In this document: positions 1 to 7,773 of the stretch, in pieces
How positions within the stretch are numbered: the first letter of the stretch is position 1
How the letters are laid out: each line of letters starts with the position of its first letter
Source: Clostridiales bacterium
GTDB taxonomy: Bacteria; Bacillota; Clostridia; Oscillospirales; Oscillospiraceae
NCBI GenBank assembly: GCA_004557075.1
Contig: SFEX01000028.1
Location: forward strand, 1-62,458
Length of the DNA: 62,458 bases
Reading direction: 5' to 3'
Program-made: the position numbers and the translations under genes
Notes under the pieces: model-generated
Database searches by the model: none
What the model saw: the letters and a program-made list of their open reading frames with translations, nothing else
What the model was told of the DNA's origin: nothing

Positions 1-136
1 TCTCAAAGAAATTTTTTGAGTCATTTCTGACTTAAAGAACCCTCTTCTGGTGCTTATTTTGCATAAGCTGTTCTTACATTATCTAATTTTCAAGGTACAC
101 TTTTTTGCTCAATCCGTTCTCACGGTGAGCTTTTAT
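1..136 (-). other. Probable rRNA operon leader (operon off left edge)
   Basis: No open frame is supported here. Read on the minus strand, the segment lies downstream of two tandem promoters and contains CCTTGAAAATTAGATAATG at 77-95, which resembles the CCTTGAAAA motif of Firmicutes 16S/23S leader and spacer regions. I infer that a leftward rRNA operon starts just beyond base 1. The rRNA itself is not in the window, so this remains an inference. Confidence 0.4.
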
Positions 137-165
137 ATATTAGCAAATCTCAGGGCAGTTGTCAA
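137..165 (-). promoter_or_regulatory. Sigma-A promoter, proximal of a tandem pair
   Basis: Minus-strand TTGACA (160-165), 17-bp spacer, TAATAT (137-142). A run of A/T tracts lies directly upstream and would serve as an UP element. It points left, away from the FAH gene. Confidence 0.7.
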
Positions 166-233
166 GAACTTTTTTCAAATCTTTTAAAGTTTTTGATTTC
201 GCTCTTTTTCGTGCTCTTTTGAAGTGCTCAGAT

Positions 234-262
234 AGAATAGCACCGCAAGCGCCAATTGTCAA
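234..262 (-). promoter_or_regulatory. Sigma-A promoter, distal of a tandem pair
   Basis: Minus-strand TTGACA (257-262), 17-bp spacer, TATTCT (234-239), 97 bp upstream of the proximal promoter. Tandem strong promoters of this kind are typical of rRNA operons. Confidence 0.55.
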
Positions 263-374
263 TACTTTTTCGGCACTTTTTTACCGTTTTTTTGCCCGGT
301 TTTTCAGCCGTCTAAATATTGTGTTCTGGCGCCTGTGCAGTGCCCAATATATACTCCGAAGCCTTTGGTGCTGT

Positions 375-1244
375 TTACTTTACTGTGTTTTCCAGAACGC
401 CGATACCGTCGATCTCGCAGCGGATCACATCGCCGCTTTTAAGATACACTCTCGTCTCCGGGCTCATGCCGAGTGCGACGCCGCTCGGAGTTCCGGTTGC
501 AATTATCGTACCGGCTTTCAGCGTCATGCCTGCCGACAGTTCTTCTATTATATAGGGTATGTCGAAAATCATCATGCGCGTATTGCTGTTCTGACGGAGC
601 TGACCGTTTACATAGCAGCGGATATCAAGCTCGGGCGCTGCGCCGATGTCCCCGGCACTGACGATGCACGGCCCCATGGGCGTGAAATCGTCGAGGCTCT
701 TGCCGAAATACCACTGCTTATGGCGGGTCTGGAGATTGCGGGCGGATACGTCGTTTAGTATGGAATAGCCGAATATATAGTCTGCGGCATTTTCCGCCTT
801 GACGTTTTTCGCGTCCTTTCCGATAACAACCGCAAGCTCGACCTCGTAATCAAGGCTGTCGCAAATATCGAAATGCCCGTCTATCTTATCATTCGGGGCG
901 ACTGCCCTCTGAAGGCGCTTTGCAAAGTATACCGCATCGCCGCGCTGGACATCGAAAACAGCGTCGGCCTTTGTCGCCTCCTCGACATGGTCGCGGTAGT
1001 TGAGGCCGAGGCATATTACGTCCTGCAGCGGCACGGGTATGGGAGCTTCAAGCTTCACATCGGAAAGCGGTATCGTGTCACACTCTTTCGGCAGATCCGG
1101 CAGGCTTCCGTCAAGTTCTCTTATCCATTCATTCATGCTCTCGGCCTTAAAACCGAGGCTGTGCGCCGATATCACAGAGCTCTCGTCCGGCGTAAGCACG
1201 CCCGCCTGCTCAAGATTTTTATATTTATATGTAACAAATTTCAT
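375..1244 (-). CDS. Fumarylacetoacetate hydrolase (FAH) family protein
   Basis: A 289-residue cytoplasmic protein of the FAH fold, which cleaves or decarboxylates 2-oxo or beta-diketo acids with a bound divalent metal. The catalytic domain covers about residues 70-286. The metal-binding E-x-E is in LDYEVEL (E134, E136), followed by YSILNDVSA, a conserved GKSLDDFTPMGP (K182) and ATGTPSG near 249-255. Length is normal for the single-domain bacterial members. Nothing in the neighbourhood fixes the substrate, so I leave it as family level. It may share a transcript with the zinc-ribbon gene immediately upstream on the same strand, 6 bp away. Confidence 0.9.
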   Translation of the reverse strand: MKFVTYKYKNLEQAGVLTPDESSVISAHSLGFKAESMNEWIRELDGSLPDLPKECDTIPLSDVKLEAPIPVPLQDVICLGLNYRDHVEEATKADAVFDVQRGDAVYFAKRLQRAVAPNDKIDGHFDICDSLDYEVELAVVIGKDAKNVKAENAADYIFGYSILNDVSARNLQTRHKQWYFGKSLDDFTPMGPCIVSAGDIGAAPELDIRCYVNGQLRQNSNTRMMIFDIPYIIEELSAGMTLKAGTIIATGTPSGVALGMSPETRVYLKSGDVIRCEIDGIGVLENTVK

Positions 1245-1250
1245 AGCACA

Positions 1251-1724
1251 TCACCTGAACAGCTTTGATATCAGTTCACCGAGGACGGGGACCGGTTCTT
1301 TCTTTCCGAAATACGCATTTCTCGCGCCCAAAAACGCAAGCACAATAAGCACCGCGGTATTAATTTTCTTCAGCGGCTTGCCGAAATACGGCACAACGCC
1401 TATCGCTTCGTTCATCATATGCGCAAGCAGCAGCAGTCCGGACTGCTTGGCGTGATATTTGACGAGTTCCGAATCACGGCACTTTATGAGTGAATAGATA
1501 AACGCAGGGCCTATATATCCAAAGGCAGCAAGCTCCTTGTCCTCGTACTCGGCGTTGAGCTCATTCTCGTCCGTCACACCGGCGCTCGCCTTATCAAATG
1601 CGTCTTTCATATATTTGAAAAGGGGTTCGTCCTCGATATTGCTGCCGCCGGGCTTCCAGCCGCAGGACAGGCACACACGCCCGCCTTCGGGTATATATGT
1701 TCCGCATACAGGGCATTTATTCAT
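1251..1724 (-). CDS. Zinc-ribbon membrane protein, DUF4870/Tic20-like
   Basis: A 157-residue protein with an N-terminal zinc ribbon (C4, C7, C18, C21 in two CxxC knuckles), an acidic linker, and a C-terminal membrane part carrying YHAKQSGLLLL, typical of DUF4870-type small membrane proteins, with two or three hydrophobic segments from about residue 75. The ATG at 1724 is chosen because AAAGG lies 8 bases upstream; a GTG three codons earlier overlaps that site. No function is known for this arrangement; the ribbon probably mediates protein contact. Confidence 0.7.
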   Translation of the reverse strand: MNKCPVCGTYIPEGGRVCLSCGWKPGGSNIEDEPLFKYMKDAFDKASAGVTDENELNAEYEDKELAAFGYIGPAFIYSLIKCRDSELVKYHAKQSGLLLLAHMMNEAIGVVPYFGKPLKKINTAVLIVLAFLGARNAYFGKKEPVPVLGELISKLFR

Positions 1725-1800
1725 AACGCTCACCTTTCTATGTACGGCGGCTATCCGCCGTGTAGTGTTTTATATATTTTAGTATGAAGCCGGTATCAAG

Positions 1801-2472
1801 TCAAGCGCAAAATATATGACTTCCGATGGTGAGCATCTGCGGCCGCGACCATATCCATTTGCTTGTGGCCGTGGCGGGATTGAAGTAATAGATAGCTCCG
1901 CCGGTCGGGTCGGAGCCGCCCAGTGCCTCGCGAGCTGCGCGGTATGCGCTGTCGGATATGGGCTGGTTAAACTGTCCGTCGTCAATGCAGGTGAACGCAC
2001 CCTTCTGGTATATCACGCCCGAGAGCGAATTTGGGAACGATGGATGGTCGATGCGGTTTAACACGACCGCTCCAACCGCGACCTGCCCGACATACGGCTC
2101 GCCTCTCGCCTCGGCGGATATCAGCCGCGCCAGCAGGTACACATCCCCGTCAGAGGCGGAACCTACACTTGATTTTTCATATATTCCCAGTGCAGCAAGG
2201 GTCTTATCGCCCGCCTGGCCGTCCGGCGTGAGGCCGTTTGTGCGTTGGAAATACTTAACCGCGCTTTCAGTCCTGCTGCCGTATATCCCGTCAACCGCGC
2301 CGGTGTAATAGCCCCAGCTTTTGAGGCGGGTCTGTATCTCCGTGACCGTCGCACCTGTCGAACCACGCTTATATAATGACGCCTCCGCCGACTGTGCAAG
2401 CGCTATTATGAGTATATTTACGGCAAACAACAGCGCGATGGCAAGAATGAGTTTTTTCTGCTTGATGCTCAA
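1801..2472 (-). CDS. sleB: Spore cortex-lytic enzyme SleB
   Basis: About 223 residues: a hydrophobic signal/anchor segment near residues 7-28, a peptidoglycan-binding domain (about 33-95; repeated G-x-x-V-x-x-I-Q-x-x-L pattern), then the SleB/CwlJ hydrolase domain with ISAEARGEPYVGQVAVGAVV, whose Glu is the probable catalytic acid. SleB is a lytic transglycosylase that degrades muramic-lactam cortex during germination, so the host very likely forms spores. Start choice: the TTG at 2472 has AGGAG 9 bases upstream; the TTG at 2481 abuts AGGAG and is too close. The domain order PG-binding then hydrolase is the standard SleB architecture. Confidence 0.88.
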   Translation of the reverse strand: MSIKQKKLILAIALLFAVNILIIALAQSAEASLYKRGSTGATVTEIQTRLKSWGYYTGAVDGIYGSRTESAVKYFQRTNGLTPDGQAGDKTLAALGIYEKSSVGSASDGDVYLLARLISAEARGEPYVGQVAVGAVVLNRIDHPSFPNSLSGVIYQKGAFTCIDDGQFNQPISDSAYRAAREALGGSDPTGGAIYYFNPATATSKWIWSRPQMLTIGSHIFCA

Positions 2473-2499
2473 GGAAATCAACTCCTAATCGTTTTCCCT

Positions 2500-2529
2500 T
2501 ATTCTGCCGCAAATAATATAATATATGCA
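2500..2529 (-). promoter_or_regulatory. Candidate forespore (sigma-G) promoter of sleB
   Basis: Minus-strand TGCATA (2524-2529), 17-bp spacer, CAGAATA (2500-2506), close to the sigma-G consensus TGAATA / CATACTA (5 of 6 and 5 of 7). It lies just upstream of sleB, a gene expressed in the forespore in relatives. Match to a consensus only. Confidence 0.35.
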
Positions 2530-2533
2530 AAGA

Positions 2534-2571
2534 AAAAATTACCGCAATGATTTTTCATTGCGGTAATTTTT
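2534..2571. terminator. Terminator at the 3' end of the rnf operon
   Basis: Perfect 17-base arms around a 4-base T loop, with A tract on one side and T tract on the other, 13 bases after the rnfB stop on the minus strand. Confidence 0.85.
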
Positions 2572-2584
2572 ATAAATTAGGTTT

Positions 2585-3379
2585 TCAGTTCTGAACCTTG
2601 ATGATGTGGCGGGGGCAGATATCAGCACAGTGGCCGCACTGCACGCACTTGGAAACATCGATCATGGCGAGGTTGTCCTTAACAACGATCGCGTCCGCGG
2701 GGCACTCGCGCTGGCACTTCATGCAGCCGATGCAGCCGGCGTCGCAGATCTTGTTGACGGCAGCGCCCTTATCGTGGCTCGAGCAGGCGACCTCGACATG
2801 CTGGTCGTAGGGAACGAGCTTGACGATCTTCTTCGGGCAGACGTTGACGCAGGCACCGCAGCCAACACACTTTTCGCGGTCGACCTTGGCAACGCCGTCA
2901 ACAATATGCATAGCGCCGAACTGGCAGGCATCCACGCAGTTGCCGAGACCTATGCAGGCAAAGCGGCAGTCCATATTGCTCTTGCCGCCGAAAAGCATTG
3001 CGGCCTGGCAGTTCTGGGGTCCCTTGTAGTTAAAGCGCTTAACGGCGTGGCCTTCACTGCCGGAGCAGGGTACAAACGCAACCATTTTCACAGCGTCGCC
3101 GGCGGAAACGCCCATGATCTCAGCGATCTTTGCAGCAGCCTCGGGGCCGGCAGCAACGCACTTGTTAGTGGGAGCTTCGCCCTTGGCTACAGCAGCGGCA
3201 TAGCCGTCGCAGCCGGGGAAGCCGCAGCCGCCGCAGTTTGCGCCGGCAAGGCATTCACGCACCGCTTCCTGCTTGGGATCGACTTCGACGTGGAATATCT
3301 TGGACGCAAACGCGAGGATTGCGCCGAAGATACCGCCGAGAACGCCGAGAACGATAACAGCATAAATTACAGAATCCAT
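2585..3379 (-). CDS. rnfB: Rnf electron transport complex subunit B
   Basis: 264 residues. RnfB is the iron-sulfur subunit that accepts electrons from ferredoxin on the cytoplasmic face and feeds the ion-pumping Rnf complex (ferredoxin:NAD+ oxidoreductase). Visible are one N-terminal membrane helix (about 4-26), the CxxCGxxGC-type cluster in GANCGGCGFPGC, and at least three ferredoxin motifs: CVGCGACVNVCP, CIGCMKCQRECP and CVQCGHCADICP, making a polyferredoxin-like tail. Last gene of rnfCDGEAB, 16 bp after rnfA, with AGGGGG upstream of the ATG. Confidence 0.96.
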   Translation of the reverse strand: MDSVIYAVIVLGVLGGIFGAILAFASKIFHVEVDPKQEAVRECLAGANCGGCGFPGCDGYAAAVAKGEAPTNKCVAAGPEAAAKIAEIMGVSAGDAVKMVAFVPCSGSEGHAVKRFNYKGPQNCQAAMLFGGKSNMDCRFACIGLGNCVDACQFGAMHIVDGVAKVDREKCVGCGACVNVCPKKIVKLVPYDQHVEVACSSHDKGAAVNKICDAGCIGCMKCQRECPADAIVVKDNLAMIDVSKCVQCGHCADICPRHIIKVQN

Positions 3380-3395
3380 ATCATCGTCCCCCTAA

Positions 3396-3986
3396 TCAAA
3401 AGATTTTCATACCGCTGAAGCCCATGAAAGCCAGAGCCAGCAGCGATGCGGTTACAAGACAGATGGGGAAGCCCTCGAAGCTCTCCGGATACTCGGCGAA
3501 CTCAACGCGCTCACGCACGGAGGCAAACAGGACGATCGCGAGCAGGAATCCAAGCCCGCCGGTGATGCCGTAAACGGTGGACTCGATGAAGTTGTAGTTA
3601 TTCTGAACGTTCAGAAGAACAACACCGAGAACAGCGCAGTTTGTGGTGATGAGGGGCAGGTAAATGCCCAGTGCAGAGTACAGCGAGGGGATCGACTTCT
3701 TCAGGAACATCTCGACGAACTGAACCAGTGCAGCGATGACCAGAATGAAGGTCAGGGTCTGGAGGAAGCCGAGGCCGAGTTTCTGAAGAACATAGGTGTC
3801 AACGACCCAGCAGATAGCGGAGGCAAGACCCATAACGAAGGTTACGGCCAGGCCCATGCCGACTGCGGTGTCGACCTTGCTTGAGCAGCCCAGGAACGGG
3901 CAGCAGCCAAGGAACTGGGAGAAGATAAAGTTATTTATCAGAATTGCTCCCAGCGAAATGGAGAGGATACTTGTAAGCTGTTCCAT
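3396..3986 (-). CDS. rnfA: Rnf complex subunit A
   Basis: 196 residues, six hydrophobic helices, the small integral membrane subunit that together with RnfE holds an Fe-S centre in the membrane and forms part of the electron/ion path. Recognisable features are the N-terminal LGAILINNFIFSQFLGCCPF, with the conserved Cys, and FVEMFLKKSIPSLYSALGIY. The ATG overlaps the rnfE stop by one base (TAATG), so translation is coupled. Confidence 0.96.
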   Translation of the reverse strand: MEQLTSILSISLGAILINNFIFSQFLGCCPFLGCSSKVDTAVGMGLAVTFVMGLASAICWVVDTYVLQKLGLGFLQTLTFILVIAALVQFVEMFLKKSIPSLYSALGIYLPLITTNCAVLGVVLLNVQNNYNFIESTVYGITGGLGFLLAIVLFASVRERVEFAEYPESFEGFPICLVTASLLALAFMGFSGMKIF

Positions 3987-4657
3987 TACTTAATCTCCTC
4001 CTTTGCTTTCTTTTCCTTCTTTTCCTTTGACTTGCGCAGCGCATACTGCATAACGGCGATCAGCACACCGAGGGTGAGGAAGCCGCCGAAAGGCATGGTA
4101 AGCAGCTTTGCGCCGAACTCCTCGGGGAATATCTGCAGGCCGTTGCCGGTGCCGATGACGCCGTCAACGGTGTTGATAAGACCCTTGCCGAAAGAGCCGG
4201 AGCCAAGGAACTCACGGATGATACACATGATGGTCAGGACGATGGTGTAGCCCAGACCCTGGAAGATGCCGTCGAGAGCGGAAGCGCCGATGGTATTTTT
4301 TGCGGCGAACGCCTCTGCGCGGCCGATTATGATGCAGTTAACGACTATCAGGGGGATGAACACGCCAAGGGACTCGCTCAGAGCAGGGATAAACGCCTGC
4401 AGGAGCAGATCAACTATCGTGACGAAGCCCGCGATGATAACTACGAACACTGCGATGCGGATATCATTGGGGATGACCTTGCGCAGCGCGGAGATAACTA
4501 TGTTGCAGCAGGTCAGAATGATGAGAACGGATATGCCCATGCCGATGCCGTTGAAGAGCATGGTTGTGATGGCCATCGTTGAGCACATGCCGAGAAGCTG
4601 AACCAGAACGGGGTTATTGGTGATAAGGCCGTCCTTGAATTGTTTCTTAATATTCAT
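3986..4657 (-). CDS. rnfE: Rnf complex subunit E
   Basis: 223 residues, membrane subunit homologous to RnfA, with inverted topology. Family motifs include NNPVLVQLLGMCSTMAITT (membrane Cys) and LGVFIPLIVVNCIIIGRAEAF. The C-terminus is a lysine/glutamate-rich cytoplasmic tail (KSKEKKEKKAKEE). It follows rnfG by 12 bp. Confidence 0.96.
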   Translation of the reverse strand: MNIKKQFKDGLITNNPVLVQLLGMCSTMAITTMLFNGIGMGISVLIILTCCNIVISALRKVIPNDIRIAVFVVIIAGFVTIVDLLLQAFIPALSESLGVFIPLIVVNCIIIGRAEAFAAKNTIGASALDGIFQGLGYTIVLTIMCIIREFLGSGSFGKGLINTVDGVIGTGNGLQIFPEEFGAKLLTMPFGGFLTLGVLIAVMQYALRKSKEKKEKKAKEEIK

Positions 4658-4669
4658 TGTCTGACCTCC

Positions 4670-5194
4670 TTAACCCAAAGATTCAACAGCGGCGATCGCG
4701 TCTCTGACTGCGAGGCAGACCGCTTTGGATGTTATCGTCGCGCCGGTTATTGCTTCAACAGATCCGCCGTCCTTGGTGACCTTGGCCTGGTCGGCGTTCA
4801 GTCCGGGGAACTGATCCTTGAAGAAATCGTCGTTCGCCTTGGAGCCGAGTCCGCTTGTCTCGGAGCTGGAAATGATCGAGATGCCGTTGCAGGTGAGATC
4901 GGCGTTGACGCCGACGGCGACGGTGATCATGCCCTGAGAGCCGGAGGTTTCAGCCTCAACGACCCAGTTGCCGCTGTCGGTCTTGAAGACCTTCTTCGTG
5001 GTGGAGTCGGCATTTTCAAACTGCACTTCCTCATAGGAGTTAAACTCCATGACAGCACCGTAAGCTTCGGCAGTTTTCTTCTCGTTATACTCGGCGATGC
5101 GATCCTTGGTGACCATATTGGTCAGGCCGAGAACACCTGCGACAACTGCGGAAACGAGCAGCAGGATAAGAGTAAGCTTCAAAATCTTTTTCAT
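4670..5194 (-). CDS. rnfG: Rnf complex subunit G, FMN-binding
   Basis: 174 residues. One N-terminal membrane helix (about 5-25) anchors a periplasm-side FMN-binding domain. The flavinylation motif appears as EAITGATITSKAV, where a Thr takes covalent FMN through ApbE (no apbE gene is seen in the window). GISIISSSETSGLGSKA is the other family signature. Its ATG overlaps the rnfD stop by one base. Confidence 0.95.
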   Translation of the reverse strand: MKKILKLTLILLLVSAVVAGVLGLTNMVTKDRIAEYNEKKTAEAYGAVMEFNSYEEVQFENADSTTKKVFKTDSGNWVVEAETSGSQGMITVAVGVNADLTCNGISIISSSETSGLGSKANDDFFKDQFPGLNADQAKVTKDGGSVEAITGATITSKAVCLAVRDAIAAVESLG

Positions 5195-6192
5195 TACGCC
5201 TTTGCCTCCTTTGCTGCCTTCTTGGCCGCCTTGAGGTCTTCCTTGGAAACGCCGAACTGACGGCCGCGTGTACCCTTGTCAATTGCCCATGAGCACAGGT
5301 TCATGATGAGGATAGCGAAGGAAACGCCCTCGGGAAAGCCGCCGAAATAGCGGATGAGAACGGTCAGCGCGCCGCAGCCGAGGCCGTAGATGAGCTGGCC
5401 GTTGAGGGTAACGGGGCTGGAGGAATAGTCGGTCGCCATGAAGATTGCGCCGAGGAACAGGCCGCCGGAGAGGAGGTTATAAAGCATCCAGTCGAGACGG
5501 TCAAAGTCGTGCATGGGGAATATGAAGGTCAGGACAGCCACTGTGCCGATGAAAGCGACCGGGATGCGCCAGTTGATTACCTTGCGCGCCAGCAGCCAGA
5601 TGCCGCCGATAAGCAGCGCTGCGGTGCTGATCTCGCCCAGTGAGCCGGGCATACCGATGCCGGTGAACATCTGCATGAAGTCATAGCCGTTGGCCGCAAC
5701 GTCGCTGCCGGCCTTCATGAGACTGAGCGGAGTCGCCATGGTAACGCCGTCTATCGTCCACTTGGTCATGGTCGATGTCCATGAGAAGAACAGGAACGCA
5801 CGGCCTGCCAGAGCGGGGTTGACAAAGTTCTTGCCGAGGCCGCCGTAGAGCTGCTTTACGATAACGATCGCAAAGAATGCGCCGACTACGGGCATCCACA
5901 GCGGTGCGTCAACGGGCATGCACAGCACGAGCAGGATGCCGGTAACGCAGGCGGACAGGTCGCCGATGGAGCTGGGCTTCTTCATCAGCTTGCGGTAGCC
6001 CCACTCGAAGAACACGGAGGCCACCACGGAAACGGCTATCAGTGCCAGAGCCTTGAAGCCGAACTGCCATACCGCAACTATCATTGCGGGAACGAGGCCG
6101 ATGATAACGTCCAGCATAATGCGGGAGGTATCGGTCTTGGTCCTTACCTGAGGCTGGTAGGAAGCGTCAAAGGTATATTCTTTCTGTATCAC
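5194..6192 (-). CDS. rnfD: Rnf complex subunit D
   Basis: 332 residues, polytopic membrane subunit with covalently bound FMN at the Thr in VTMATPLSLMK. Start is the GTG at 6192: AAAGGAGG lies 9 bases upstream, and the GTG overlaps the rnfC stop as GTGA, a translational-coupling arrangement. The longer open frame reaching 6339 would run inside rnfC and lacks a site. Features: TDTSRIMLDVIIGLVP at the start, and LYGGLGKNFVNPALAGRAF, the NqrB/RnfD signature. Confidence 0.95.
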   Translation of the reverse strand: MIQKEYTFDASYQPQVRTKTDTSRIMLDVIIGLVPAMIVAVWQFGFKALALIAVSVVASVFFEWGYRKLMKKPSSIGDLSACVTGILLVLCMPVDAPLWMPVVGAFFAIVIVKQLYGGLGKNFVNPALAGRAFLFFSWTSTMTKWTIDGVTMATPLSLMKAGSDVAANGYDFMQMFTGIGMPGSLGEISTAALLIGGIWLLARKVINWRIPVAFIGTVAVLTFIFPMHDFDRLDWMLYNLLSGGLFLGAIFMATDYSSSPVTLNGQLIYGLGCGALTVLIRYFGGFPEGVSFAILIMNLCSWAIDKGTRGRQFGVSKEDLKAAKKAAKEAKA

Positions 6193-7497
6193 TTTTTCTC
6201 GGCCTCCTTTGCTGCTGCTTCCGCTCTTGCCTTTTCCTCGGCCGCCTTTGCGGCGAAGAGCAGCTTTGCGGTTTTGAATGAGTGGGTAAGCGGCATTCTG
6301 CCGGGGCAGTTGAACGAGCAGCTTCCGCACTCGAAGCAATCAAGAATGTGGTACTTCTGCATGTTCTCGAAGTCGCCCTTCTTGAAATACATGTACATGT
6401 ACACGGGTTCCAGACCCATGGGGCACACGGTAATGCACTTACCGCAGCGGATGCAGGTGGGATTTTCAACGGTTCTGTCCTCTTCCTCGGTGAAGAACAG
6501 AATGCCCGCTGTACCCTTGATGTTCACGGCATCAAGATTTGTCGCGATAAGACCCATCATAGGTCCGCCGAGAACTATCTTCTTGGGTGTCTTTACGAAG
6601 CCGCCGCACTGCTCGACTATGTATCTGAACGGAGTGCCGATGCGGCATTGCAGGTTGTAGGGCTTGTTTACAGCCGAGCCGCCGACTGTGAGTATACGCT
6701 CATAGCACGGTATGCCGAGGTAGCAGGCCTTGTAGATCGCGTAAGCGGTCTGGGTGCTGACAACGTTGCAGCCGACGCCTGCGGGCAGGCCGCCGGGCTT
6801 GACCTCGCGGTTGGTTATAGCCTTGATCTGCATTTTTTCTGCGCCCTGAGGATACTTTACCTCCTCGGGAACGATCTCGACGCCGTACTGCGCGGGATTC
6901 TTGGAGTTGAGCAGCTCGATGGCGTCCATCTTGTTCTTCTCAATTCCGTAGTAAGCCTTGTCAAGGCCGCTTGCGATGCGCGCAAGCTCAATACCCTTGA
7001 GCAGCTCTTCCGGGTGCAGTCTCATCGTCCAATGGTCGCCGTTGAGGTACGGCTCGCATTCCGCGCCGTTTATAATGAGCGTGTCCACCTTGCCAAGACC
7101 GCCCTTGATCTTGAACGCGGTGGGGAACATGGCGCCGCCCATACCAACTATGCCTGCCTCGCGCAGACGGTTGAGTATGGCTTCGGGGTTTTTCAGCTCT
7201 TCTTCGGTCAGAGGAGCCAGATCGGTGCAGGGGGTATCCTGGTAGTCATTTTCGATTACGACTGCCATGATCATATCGCCCAGAGGATGGGGTCTGGGTT
7301 CGATTGCTACGACCTTGCCTGATACGGGAGAATGTACGGGTGCGGAAACAGGGGCGGGGTTATCGCCGACCTTCTGACCCATCTTCACATAATCGCCGAC
7401 TGCTACTATCGGCTGGCAGGGTGCGCCGATGTGCTGTGCCATCGGTATAATGACCTGGGGAGGCGGAGTGTACGCCGCCGCGAAACTTATAGGGCAT
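6189..7497 (-). CDS. rnfC: Rnf complex subunit C (5' end frame-disrupted)
   Basis: RnfC is the NADH-binding subunit, with an SLBB domain and two 4Fe-4S motifs, both present here (CIRCGKCITVCPMGL and CFECGSCSFNCPGR). The main frame is open from an ATG at 7442 (MAQHIGAPCQP, 417 residues), but that ATG is inside a conserved family motif, VIIPMAQHIGAP. The real start appears to be the ATG at 7497, behind GAGG, which encodes MPYKFRGGVH, the normal RnfC N-terminus, in a different frame. Around 7465-7470 about 15-20 expected codons are missing and the frame is off by one base. Either the protein starts at 7442, or a frameshift is needed, or the sequence has an error. Function otherwise looks intact. 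Confidence 0.85.
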
Positions 7498-7529
7498 TTG
7501 CATCACCTCTCTATTTTATGACAAACTTA

Positions 7530-7558
7530 AATATAACATAAACTATGTTTGATGTCTA
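7530..7558 (-). promoter_or_regulatory. Probable promoter of rnfCDGEAB
   Basis: Minus-strand TAGACA (7553-7558), 17-bp spacer, TATATT (7530-7535), about 33 bp before the rnfC start at 7497. Confidence 0.45.
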
Positions 7559-7712
7559 CAATCAATGACTCGATTTTTATCAATTTTTCGTGATTTTGGG
7601 CGCGTATTTCTGATAAATGATTAACAATTGCACGAAAATCAGCGCATTTTTTGACTCTTTGTGGCATATTTATCAATATTGGCAAGCATACCCTGTCGGT
7701 GAAATTGGGGGC

Positions 7713-7741
7713 TTATCAAACGTGCGGGTTTATTGTATACT
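7713..7741 (+). promoter_or_regulatory. Probable promoter of the GH2 gene
   Basis: TTATCA (7713-7718), 17-bp spacer, TATACT (7736-7741), 32 bp before the chosen ATG. Confidence 0.45.
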
Positions 7742-7773
7742 ATACTAAATACTATTGTTATGGAGGACAGCCT

